A DNA stretch of 64,000 nucleotides from Chromatiales bacterium (GTDB lineage Bacteria; Pseudomonadota; Gammaproteobacteria; Steroidobacterales; GCA-2729495), in the NCBI GenBank assembly GCA_024234935.1, contig JACKNI010000006.1, positions 69,308 to 133,307 on the forward strand. Direction: 5' to 3'. Below are positions 43,056 through 51,221 of the stretch, piece by piece (position 1 is the first letter of the stretch; each line of letters begins with the position of its first letter). The notes below the pieces were generated by a model. The model was not told where the DNA came from. It searched no databases and saw only the letters and a list, made by a program, of their open reading frames with translations. A program made the translations under genes and the position numbers.

Positions 43056-44186
43056 TCAGACGGATACCGTGACGGGGTCATAGTCCGAATCGTCCGTGGC
43101 ACCTGCCACATAGGTATCGGGATTGAGGGTGGTGAGGCGCACGCCCTGTTCTTCGGCCGCCACCATTGACGCGCTGGCGCGCGGAATCCTTGCCGCCGCA
43201 TAACGCTGCAGGGCTTCCGGCGTTGTGCCGGCCGCGGCAATCGCACGGGCCAGGACGAGCGCGTCTTCCAGCGCAAGATCGGTGGCGCGATCCAGAAACG
43301 GTGCGGCAGGATGTGCGGCATCGCCGAGCAGGGTTACACGGCCCTGCGTCCAGGCCGGCAGCGGATCGCGAGCGAAAAGTCCGCGCGACAAAGACTGCTC
43401 GGGCGGCGTGGCCATCAGCACGGTGCGCGCAACGGTGTCGAAGCCACGGAATGCTGCCAGCACCGAGTCGACGCCCGAGGGCTTCGCCCAGCCTTCGTCC
43501 GTCCAGTGAGTGCTGCGGGCGAGCGCCATGTAAGCAAGCTGTGTACGCCGGCCAACGCTGCAACACCTGAGTCGCTGTCCCGGCCCGATCCAGATGGTTG
43601 CATCGGCGAGCCCTGGTGCCGCCGGTGCGAGGTGCGACATCGGCACCAGGCCCTGCCACAGCTGATAGCCGGTGAAGCGCGGCTGCTCGTCGCCGAACAG
43701 CCGGGTGCGGACAGCCGAGCGGAGTCCGTCGCAGGCGACGAGCAGCGAGCCGCGCAGCATCTGCCGGCCGGCAAACAGGGCGGTGACGCCGCCGGCATCC
43801 TGACCGATATCCGCCAGCGCATGTCCGGGGTGCAGGCAGTTGCGGTCGTTGCTGTGAATGGCCGCAATCAGTGCGCGTTGCAGGTCCGCGCGCCCGATCT
43901 GATGACAGCCGGCGTGATCAGCAGCGGTCTCGGCAAGCAGCCGGCCGCTGTGAAAGTGTCTGACGGCGACGCTTGCCGGGCGAACCGCGAGGTCTTCCAG
44001 CGCTTCGCCGAGGCCGAGCTCTTTCAGAACCCGCGCACCGGTGGTACCGATCAGTAGTCCCGCGCCGCCAACAAACGGCTCGGCGGCCTGTTCGCAGACC
44101 GCGACCCGCAAGCCCTGCCGTTGCAGGGCCAGTGTCGCCGTCAGTCCGCCGATGCCGGCGCCGATGAGGATGACGTCGAACTGCAT
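43056..44186 (-). CDS. FAD-dependent monooxygenase-like protein with altered motif
   Basis: A 376-residue flavoprotein of the aromatic hydroxylase family. The Rossmann motif is IGAGIGGLTATLALQRQG (about 7-24) and LLVACDGLRSAVRTRLFG is the NAD(P)H/FAD DG motif. The usual GDAAHPxxPxxGQGxNxxxED block reads GDAAHPAAPFLDRATDLALE, so the GQG turn that contacts FAD is lost. It may be a structural or weakly active member. It lies between pdxH and the phosphoesterase gene. Substrate unknown. Confidence 0.75.
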   Translation of the reverse strand: MQFDVILIGAGIGGLTATLALQRQGLRVAVCEQAAEPFVGGAGLLIGTTGARVLKELGLGEALEDLAVRPASVAVRHFHSGRLLAETAADHAGCHQIGRADLQRALIAAIHSNDRNCLHPGHALADIGQDAGGVTALFAGRQMLRGSLLVACDGLRSAVRTRLFGDEQPRFTGYQLWQGLVPMSHLAPAAPGLADATIWIGPGQRLRCCSVGRRTQLAYMALARSTHWTDEGWAKPSGVDSVLAAFRGFDTVARTVLMATPPEQSLSRGLFARDPLPAWTQGRVTLLGDAAHPAAPFLDRATDLALEDALVLARAIAAAGTTPEALQRYAAARIPRASASMVAAEEQGVRLTTLNPDTYVAGATDDSDYDPVTVSV

Positions 44187-44191
44187 GTGCG

Positions 44192-44833
44192 CTAAGGCGC
44201 CAGTCGCGCAATGGACCAGCCGTCTCCGCTGCGACTGTAGAGGAAGCGATCGTGCAGGCGATGCTCGCCGGCCTGCCAGAACTCGATGGTTTCCGGCTGC
44301 ACGCGGTAGCCGCCCCAGAACGAGGGCAGCGGTACCTCACCGGCAGCGAACTTCTGGCGCATCTCCATGAACTTGTTTTCGATCAGGCTGCGGCTGGAGA
44401 TCACGCTGCTCTGTGCGGAAACCCAGGCGCCGATCTGGCTGTCACGGGGGCGGGTCATGAAGTAACGCAGGTTCTCGGCAGCCGAGGTATGGCTGGCGGT
44501 GCCGGTGATACGCACCTGGCGGCTGAGTTCGGCCCAGTAAAACAGCAGGGCAACCCGCGGGTTGGCGATGATTTCGCGCGATTTGCGACTTTCCAGGTTG
44601 GTATAGAAGACAAAGCCCGAGGCATCGTAGTACTTGAGCAGCACGGTGCGCAGCGAGGGCTGACCGTCGGCGGCCACGCTGGCGATGCTCATCGCATTCG
44701 GGTCGAGTACTTGCGTCTCCATGGCTTCGGCAAACCAGTGTTCGAACTGGCGGAAGGGGTCCGGGTCGAGCGCACCTGGATCCAGTCGACGGGTGCGGTA
44801 GTCACGGCGGAGATTGGCAATATCAGTACTCAT
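44192..44833 (-). CDS. pdxH: Pyridoxine/pyridoxamine 5'-phosphate oxidase PdxH
   Basis: A 213-residue FMN enzyme that makes pyridoxal 5'-phosphate (vitamin B6). It shows the family's LRTVLLKYYDASGFVFYTN (about residues 61-79), SRKSREIIANPRVALLFYW, RQVRITGTA, SQIGAWVSAQSSVI, and the C-terminal substrate motif SFWGGYRVQPETIEFWQ with HDRFLYSR. The length and all blocks are normal. It starts the minus-strand operon with a FAD protein and a phosphoesterase and is divergent from a histidine kinase gene 33 bp away. Confidence 0.97.
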   Translation of the reverse strand: MSTDIANLRRDYRTRRLDPGALDPDPFRQFEHWFAEAMETQVLDPNAMSIASVAADGQPSLRTVLLKYYDASGFVFYTNLESRKSREIIANPRVALLFYWAELSRQVRITGTASHTSAAENLRYFMTRPRDSQIGAWVSAQSSVISSRSLIENKFMEMRQKFAAGEVPLPSFWGGYRVQPETIEFWQAGEHRLHDRFLYSRSGDGWSIARLAP

Positions 44834-44866
44834 GTCTCCATTCTAACGAATTGAGGTCATGCATCT

Positions 44867-47287
44867 GTGACGCAGATGCAGGCCGCGCTGCGGCAGTTGT
44901 CCGACCATGGGCGGCGGATTTTGATAGCCGGCATCGCCGGGTGGTTCATGGGGTTAGCGGAAGAGGCAGCCGTGGGAGCCGGGGGGCACTATCGGGGTGT
45001 GCCGGGCATCCCTCTGGCCGGCAAAATCAGCCTGTTCCTTCTTGTAGCCGGTTCAATTGCCGCACTCGGCATGGCCTGGCTGGGCCAGGAAATCGTCCTG
45101 CGCAAGTTCGGTGAAACCGAATCGGAGCTGGTGCTGCGCAATCGTCACATCCTGCAGCAGGCCATTCAGGCCGATGCGGACAGCGTGGGCACGAATGTGC
45201 TGGACTGGAGCCAGTGGAACGGACTCTATGACTATGCCATGGGCAGGAATGCGAAGTTCGCGAGCGAAGAACTGAATGCGGTGGGACTCGACCGACTGAA
45301 GCTGGACGCCATCCAGGTCATCAGTCCTGACGGACGGCTTATCAGAGAGGCAATACGCACCGGCCTGACCGGTCCGGACGGGCAGCTGATACCGGATATC
45401 GGTAACGAGATCAGGCTCGCCGTGAAGCCGGAAACGCGTAGCGTCCCCGTTTCCGGATGGCTCAATACCAGTATCGGTCCGCTGATCGTCGTCGCGCGCC
45501 CGATTCTCAGGAGCGACGCGACAGGGCCGGCCGCGGGTGTCCTGATCATGGCCCGGCATCTGGATCCGGCTGCACTTTCAGCGGGCGTCAGTGTCCTGCC
45601 GTCGCAGGTCTTCGTCCATGGCAGTGCCTATGGACCACTCAAGCCGGATCTGCTCCCGCTGCTTGCACAGCTCGAAAATTCGCCCGATTCAGCTGCGCTG
45701 GTCTTGCGCGATACGGACATGTCGGATTTCCGGTACTTCCGCGATATCAACGGTCACCTGGCGTTCCTGCTGGAAACCCGCATGCCGCGCACCGTACTCA
45801 CGACGGCACGTGAGACGACACATCAGCTCTCGATCGCACTGCTGGTCTTTGGCGCAGGCATCTTCCTGCTGTTGCTCGTGGTGATCCGCTTTGCGGTGTC
45901 GCGCCCGCTGGGGCAGCTTGCGGGTCATATGCAGCGGTTGCGCGAGACCGGTGAGATCCGGCCGGCTGCGAATGCCGATTCCGGTGATGAGATCGGTACC
46001 CTGGCCCGCAGCTTCAATGAACTGCTCGGCGCCCAGCAGAAGGCCAGCAGTGAACTGGGCATGCTGTCGGCCGCCGTCCGGCATGCCGATGAAGCGATCG
46101 TGATCCTGGAGCAGGACGGCTGCATTGCCTGGGTGAATCCCGCCTATGAGCGCAGCCGCAATGTGAGAAATGCCGATCTGGTGGGCTGCAAGCCGAACGA
46201 TGTCATCGAGGGCTGCGATGATCCCGCAACGTATCTGGCCATTTGGGCCTCGGCACGGGCGGGCAAGACCTGGAAGGGACGTCTGCGGACGGTCGTCGAT
46301 GATGGCCGGGTCGTCACCGAAGACGTGGTCGTCTCGCCGGTACTGCACGCCGGCCAGACTCAGCCAGGCGGTTACGTGATGCTGATGCACGATGTCAGCG
46401 AACAGATCGCGCTGGAGGCGCAGATCGCGCAGACGCAAAGGCTGGAAGCGGTAGGGCAGCTGGCGGCCGGTGTCGCGCATGAGATCAATACGCCAGCCCA
46501 GTACGTGGATGGCAACGTGCGTTTTCTCGAAGAAGCCTTCAGCGCGTTGTCGGGTTTGCTCGGCAAGATCTCTGACCAGGCCTGCGCTGCCGGCGATGGG
46601 GCGCTGTCCGCGGCCGATATCTCGGCCCTGCTGGCCGAGGCTGAAGTCGACTATCTGAAGACCGAAGTGCCGGTTGCAATCCGGCAGACGCTGGAAGGTG
46701 TCGGGCGAATCAGCAGTATCGTCCAGTCGATGAAGGAACTGACCGATCCGGCGCCCGATTTCGTGCCAGCCAACCTGAACCCAATCATCGAGGGCGCCGT
46801 GATTGCAGCGCGAAACGAATGGGCTGATGTCGCCGAGTTCCGCATGCAGCTCGATCCGCAGCTGCCCTGGGTACCATGTCAGCCCGAGATCATCAACCAG
46901 GCCGTGGTCAACATGCTGGTCAATGCGGCGCAAGCCATCGCCGGGAAAGGGGAGGCGGCACCCGGCCATGTCGTCGTCAGTACCTGCAGTGCCGGTGACG
47001 GCGTGGAGATCAGCATCAGCGACGATGGTGCCGGTATGGCCCCGTCGGTACAGGCGCGGATCTTCGATCCCTTCTATACGACCCGCCCGGTGGGCGAGGG
47101 TACGGGCCAGGGGCTCAGTACGGCGCACAGCGTGATCCGCAAGCATGGCGGTACGATCGCCGTGGACAGTGCGCCCGGCCGTGGCAGCTGCTTCAGGATT
47201 CACCTGCCGCTGGCCGAAGGACAGCAGGCATCAGGCGGGTATCAGGATGCGCAGCTTCTGCGAGACACTCGTCGGCTCGCCAGCTGA
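44867..47287 (+). CDS. Hybrid-free sensor histidine kinase with CHASE4, HAMP and PAS domains
   Basis: An 806-residue membrane kinase. A short cytosolic lead and one helix (about 52-70) are followed by a periplasmic CHASE4 domain (about 80-310, with NVLDWSQWNGLYDYAMG), a second helix (about 325-345) and a HAMP domain. A PAS domain follows (about 400-510, AVRHADEAIVILEQDGCIAW), then a HisKA-like segment with the probable phospho-His in GVAHEINTPAQYVDGN and an ATPase domain (DDGAGMAPSVQARIFDPF and GTGQGLSTAHSVIRKHGG). GTG 44867 or ATG 44876 may be the start. The last 57 bp overlap the convergent response regulator gene, which may be its partner. Confidence 0.88.
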   Translation: MTQMQAALRQLSDHGRRILIAGIAGWFMGLAEEAAVGAGGHYRGVPGIPLAGKISLFLLVAGSIAALGMAWLGQEIVLRKFGETESELVLRNRHILQQAIQADADSVGTNVLDWSQWNGLYDYAMGRNAKFASEELNAVGLDRLKLDAIQVISPDGRLIREAIRTGLTGPDGQLIPDIGNEIRLAVKPETRSVPVSGWLNTSIGPLIVVARPILRSDATGPAAGVLIMARHLDPAALSAGVSVLPSQVFVHGSAYGPLKPDLLPLLAQLENSPDSAALVLRDTDMSDFRYFRDINGHLAFLLETRMPRTVLTTARETTHQLSIALLVFGAGIFLLLLVVIRFAVSRPLGQLAGHMQRLRETGEIRPAANADSGDEIGTLARSFNELLGAQQKASSELGMLSAAVRHADEAIVILEQDGCIAWVNPAYERSRNVRNADLVGCKPNDVIEGCDDPATYLAIWASARAGKTWKGRLRTVVDDGRVVTEDVVVSPVLHAGQTQPGGYVMLMHDVSEQIALEAQIAQTQRLEAVGQLAAGVAHEINTPAQYVDGNVRFLEEAFSALSGLLGKISDQACAAGDGALSAADISALLAEAEVDYLKTEVPVAIRQTLEGVGRISSIVQSMKELTDPAPDFVPANLNPIIEGAVIAARNEWADVAEFRMQLDPQLPWVPCQPEIINQAVVNMLVNAAQAIAGKGEAAPGHVVVSTCSAGDGVEISISDDGAGMAPSVQARIFDPFYTTRPVGEGTGQGLSTAHSVIRKHGGTIAVDSAPGRGSCFRIHLPLAEGQQASGGYQDAQLLRDTRRLAS

Positions 47288-48382
47288 AGTCGCAGCGGTC
47301 GTCTCGCGCAACTGCGTGAGCAGCGGGCTGGTGATCTCCTCGCCACGAAACATCAATGTCTCGCCGTTGTCGGCGATGATGTCTTCATCGAGCACCATGC
47401 CTGGCCGCAGTTCATCGAAGCCGACCCAGCGGATATCCATGTAGGCACTGTGCATGTGCACGGTGCGTACGGCTTCGATAATCGCCTTGGGCAGGCCCGG
47501 CATCGACTGCTCCATGCGTTTCAGTGCGTCAGCCGGTTGTTCACCGGTAGCCATCAGGTCATCCAGGGCGGTGGCCACGGCGAGGATTACCGTTGCCGTG
47601 TCTTCTGCCGGCCACGCGCTGACCTCGGCCGGCAGCGCGGCAAAGTCCGTGGGCTGTTGCTGACGCGCGACCATCGCCGCAACCGGCCCAAGCTGTGGAA
47701 TGCGACCGATCAGTGCCGCGGCGACTGCCGGATGGCGGCGATAGAGACGCTGTTCTTCGTCGTCCAGCGGTGTGCCCGCATACAGTTTGTCGAGCAGTTC
47801 GACCGGCAGGGTGATGCAGCCGAGCTGCGACAGAAGCGTGGCGAGGCGCAGATCCCAGGGCATGGTGAACTTCAGCGCACTGGCGATGGCCGCCGAGTAT
47901 TGCCGCACACGCCCGGTGCGCCGGCGTGCAACCGGATTCGTGATGCCGAGGATGTCGGTGAGCATTTCCACCAGGCCCTGCAGCGTCTTCTCCAGCAGTT
48001 CCTTGCGCGCGGTGATCAGTTCGTACTGTTCCAGGCCGGCATTCACCGCGCGGCGCAGCGCGTCTTCGTGACAGGGCTTGGTCAGGAAACGAAATACATG
48101 TCCGTCGTTGATCGCGGCAATCGTCGATTCGAGATCTGCCTGACCCGACAGAATCATGCGCACCGTATCCGGGTACTCTGCGCGGATTCTGGTCAGCAGT
48201 TCGGTGCCGTTCATGCCGGGCATGCGCATGTCTGAAACGACGAGTGCAACCGGGCCGGTGTCTTTCAGCAGCGCCAGGGCTTCGACGCCGCTCGTGGCTG
48301 TCAGGATGTCATGCGACTTCCGCAGCTGGCGGCGGATGCTGTCCAGAATATTGGGTTCGTCGTCGACAAAAAGTACACGCAT
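47231..48382 (-). CDS. Response regulator with degenerate HD-GYP-like domain
   Basis: A 383-residue protein. Its receiver domain (1-118) keeps the acidic pair Asp7-Asp8, phospho-acceptor Asp51 (VVSDMRMPG) and the Lys in FLTKPC. The rest has the fold of c-di-GMP phosphodiesterases (RLATLLSQLGCITLPVELLDKL, then HPAVAAALIGRIPQLG), but the metal-binding HD dyad is replaced (LSQLG instead of LHDIG) and no GYP is seen. It is likely a signalling adapter without catalysis. It lies tail to tail with the CHASE4 kinase. The start at 48382 is preferred because the domain begins there. Confidence 0.8.
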   Translation of the reverse strand: MRVLFVDDEPNILDSIRRQLRKSHDILTATSGVEALALLKDTGPVALVVSDMRMPGMNGTELLTRIRAEYPDTVRMILSGQADLESTIAAINDGHVFRFLTKPCHEDALRRAVNAGLEQYELITARKELLEKTLQGLVEMLTDILGITNPVARRRTGRVRQYSAAIASALKFTMPWDLRLATLLSQLGCITLPVELLDKLYAGTPLDDEEQRLYRRHPAVAAALIGRIPQLGPVAAMVARQQQPTDFAALPAEVSAWPAEDTATVILAVATALDDLMATGEQPADALKRMEQSMPGLPKAIIEAVRTVHMHSAYMDIRWVGFDELRPGMVLDEDIIADNGETLMFRGEEITSPLLTQLRETTAATSAGEPTSVSQKLRILIPA

Positions 48383-48478
48383 TGAAGGTTGATTCCAGGT
48401 CTGGTGCCCCATGTCCGGTCCATGGTAGCGCCCTGGGGCGTATTTCCGGTCAGCAACCGGTCACAGAACGGGCCCTGC

Positions 48479-49414
48479 TCAGTTCAGACGCACTGCGGTC
48501 AGTCGCAGTGTGATCTTGCCGAAGATGGGTGCGCTGCCGGACAGCAGCAGCGGCGTGCGCGTCTCGGCGTCGAGGGCCAGTTCGATATTGCCGTGCAGGC
48601 CCAGCAGCTCGAAGTCGTCATCGCTGTCCGCACTCGTCTTGCCGGACGGGTCCACGACCGGCAGGGCGCGCAGCGTGAGACGCAGAGGTGTGACCTTGCC
48701 CCTGCGCTGCACCGAGCCACTGGGCCACAGTTCGGCGTAGTTCACACTGATGGCGCGCGGTTCCATGACCTCGACATGCACGATCTGCGTATCCCGCCGC
48801 CGGAACACCAGCAGCTCGACCTGATCGCCGGGTTTGTCCAGCGCTGCTGCGGCGATGGCGTAGAGCAGGCCGGTGGATTCCAGGACCGGTCGCCCGGCCG
48901 GGTCGACGGGATATATGCGCGGACCTTCGCTGGTCTTGGTCCATTTCGCCGGCGGCAGGGGCTCCTCGGCGCGGTTCACCGGCCAGCGGGTGCGCAGGTA
49001 GACGCCCGTCTCTCCATAGCGCCACGTGCGATAGCGGTGCTTGCCTTCCAGGTCATGGTGAGCGCCCTGGATGGCAGCGCCATTTGCGGGGTCCATGAGC
49101 AGGGTGAGGCGCGACCGGCGGCCCAGACCGCTGGCCTCGTAAACCAGTTCCAGTACCTCCGCGCCTGGTGCGATCGCCCGCATGCCGGGTATCGGCAGCA
49201 ACCCGCTGCGGATGGAAGCCTCCGGCACCATGTTCAGGGTGAGGCGGGCATCGGCGCTCAAGAACAGCTTGGTGGCGGTCATGCTGATTTCCGACCAGCC
49301 GATGCGGGCCGGATCGAACAGCGGCGCAACCGCCGGCGCGTCTCCGGCGGGTACCAGGCCGGCGTACAGGAGCGCCGCGGCGGTCACCAGCATGTGGCGT
49401 GCTGCTAGACTCAT
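48479..49414 (-). CDS. Exported protein of unknown function
   Basis: A 311-residue protein with a signal peptide (about 1-24, LVTAAALLYAGLVPAG). The mature part is mostly predicted beta, with repeated strands such as EVLELVYEASGLGRRSRLTLL, HRYRTWRYGETGVYLRTR and VELLVFRRRDTQIVHVEV. It may be related to DUF3108-type periplasmic proteins, but I do not recognise it with confidence. It is divergent from tamA (40 bp), so a role in outer-membrane biogenesis is possible. The start at 49414 is the first ATG with a signal peptide behind it. Confidence 0.6.
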   Translation of the reverse strand: MSLAARHMLVTAAALLYAGLVPAGDAPAVAPLFDPARIGWSEISMTATKLFLSADARLTLNMVPEASIRSGLLPIPGMRAIAPGAEVLELVYEASGLGRRSRLTLLMDPANGAAIQGAHHDLEGKHRYRTWRYGETGVYLRTRWPVNRAEEPLPPAKWTKTSEGPRIYPVDPAGRPVLESTGLLYAIAAAALDKPGDQVELLVFRRRDTQIVHVEVMEPRAISVNYAELWPSGSVQRRGKVTPLRLTLRALPVVDPSGKTSADSDDDFELLGLHGNIELALDAETRTPLLLSGSAPIFGKITLRLTAVRLN

Positions 49415-49454
49415 TTGCGGATCATAGCGTGCTGGCCCCGGATGTACTGAACTG

Positions 49455-51221
49455 ATGCCCGACCTGTATCGAGCCTGCCGCATGTTCCTGCCCAGGTCCC
49501 GCCGTCCGGGATGCCTCGCGCTCCTGCCGCTTCTGCTGCTGTCCCTGCCGGGACAGGCCGAGGTGGTGTTCAAGGGCCTGAGCCGAACCACCGAAAAAGT
49601 CGTGCGCGCCACGGTCGTACTGGCCGGCGAATCCTGCAGTGCGTCGGACGCGCGGGTCCGACGCCTGTACCGGCGTGCCGATACGGAAATCCGTCAGGCA
49701 CTCGAGGTCTACGGCTATTACGCGCCGACCATTGAAAAGACGCTCGGTCGTGACGGAAGCTGCTGGCAGGCAACTTTCACGGTCAAGCGTGGTCCGCGCG
49801 TCAGGATCCGCAGCCTGAAAGTTTCGGTATCGGGTCCCGGAGCAGACGACCGGATCCTGTCCGGCAAGGATGCCCGGCCGGATTTCGAAGTTGGCGACGG
49901 GCTCAATCAGCGGGCCTACGATGCGTACAAGGTGTCGCTGGCTGGCCTGGCCCGGCGCCGCGGCTATTTCGACGGGCGATTCGCAAGCAGTGCGATCGAT
50001 GTGTATCCGGAGAAGCTGGCTGCGGATATCCGCATCGACTATGCCTCGGGTACACGCTACCGCTTTGGTCCCGTCGAGTTTGACCAGGACGTTGTCGCTC
50101 CGGATCTTGCCCGGCGCTTCGTCGAGTTCGCGGAGGGCGAGCCCTACGATGCGGACAGGATCAATGATCTCTATACGGCTCTGCTCGCCAGCGGCTATTT
50201 TCAGGGTGTCGAAGTGCGCACCACGCCGAGGCCCGGCCCGACCCCCGACGTACTGGTCAGCGTGGCACTGACGGCCAGCAAGTCGCGCACCTGGACGACC
50301 GGTATTGGCTATGCCACCGATACCGGTCCAAAACTCCGTCTCGACTACCGCAATCAGCGTCGCAATGAAGAAGGCCATCAAGTCGAGTTCAACAGCCAGG
50401 TGTCCAAGGTGGTCGGCGGTGCTTCGGTCAGCTATCGCCTGCCCGACGGGAAACGGCAGGACGAGTGGCTCAGCATCAACATGGGCTACAAGTACGAGAA
50501 CCCGGAAGACAGCAGGAGCGCCGAGTTCCGGGTCGGTCTGCAGCAGAGCAGACGTCGGCGCGGCAACTGGCGCGAAACGCGCTTTATCGACTACATCCAC
50601 GAAAACTACCGGGTGGGTGACGATCGCGGCAACAGCGACCTCATCGTGCCGGGCATCAGCTGGGCCGAGCAGCCGCTGCTGCTGACCGGCCGGCCGCGGC
50701 GCGGGCGGCGTCTGAACCTGAAGCTCAGCGGCACGGATGAACTGCTTGGCTCTGATACAGCGTTCATGCAGATGGAAGCCGGCGGCAAGCTCATTCTGCC
50801 GCTCGGTTCGAATGCCCGTCTGCTGACGCGTCTGGAGGCGGGCTGGACGATCAAGGACGACTTCTCCGATCTGCCGTTTTCAGTGCGTTACTTCGCTGGC
50901 GGCGACGGCAGTGTGCGCGGCTACGACTACAAGTCGCTCGGTCCCACCGATGATGACGGCAATGTGGTCGGCGGCGCCAACAAGCTGGTCGGCAGCATCG
51001 AGTTCGACGCGCAGGTATACGGCAACTGGTCGGCTGCCGTGTTCGCGGATTCCGGCAACGCTTTCAACAGCTTTCGCGCCATGTCGCTGAAAACCAGTGT
51101 CGGTACCGGGATCCGCTGGTACTCGCCGCTGGGGCCGGTGCGTTTCGATGTCGCTTTTCCGCTCGACAGCGATGCGTCGGACGCCTGGCGTATTCATATT
51201 TCACTGGGACCGGACCTGTGA
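49455..51221 (+). CDS. tamA: Translocation and assembly module outer-membrane protein TamA
   Basis: A 588-residue Omp85-family protein. After a signal region (about 1-36, cut after GQA) come POTRA-like domains (about 38-270; for example RGPRVRIRSLKVSVSG and LARRRGYFDGRFASSAIDVYP), and the C-terminal barrel has the Omp85 motif VRYFAGGDGSVRGYDYKSLGP (about 475-495) and a terminal FPLDSDASDAWRIHISLGP. TamA works with TamB, the next gene, to assemble outer-membrane proteins or to move phospholipids to the outer membrane. Confidence 0.95.
   Translation: MPDLYRACRMFLPRSRRPGCLALLPLLLLSLPGQAEVVFKGLSRTTEKVVRATVVLAGESCSASDARVRRLYRRADTEIRQALEVYGYYAPTIEKTLGRDGSCWQATFTVKRGPRVRIRSLKVSVSGPGADDRILSGKDARPDFEVGDGLNQRAYDAYKVSLAGLARRRGYFDGRFASSAIDVYPEKLAADIRIDYASGTRYRFGPVEFDQDVVAPDLARRFVEFAEGEPYDADRINDLYTALLASGYFQGVEVRTTPRPGPTPDVLVSVALTASKSRTWTTGIGYATDTGPKLRLDYRNQRRNEEGHQVEFNSQVSKVVGGASVSYRLPDGKRQDEWLSINMGYKYENPEDSRSAEFRVGLQQSRRRRGNWRETRFIDYIHENYRVGDDRGNSDLIVPGISWAEQPLLLTGRPRRGRRLNLKLSGTDELLGSDTAFMQMEAGGKLILPLGSNARLLTRLEAGWTIKDDFSDLPFSVRYFAGGDGSVRGYDYKSLGPTDDDGNVVGGANKLVGSIEFDAQVYGNWSAAVFADSGNAFNSFRAMSLKTSVGTGIRWYSPLGPVRFDVAFPLDSDASDAWRIHISLGPDL

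Noticed and set aside
45689..47203. 504-codon minus-strand frame opposite the CHASE4 kinase
   Set aside because: The kinase domains lie on the plus strand; the antisense frame has low-complexity composition and no domain.
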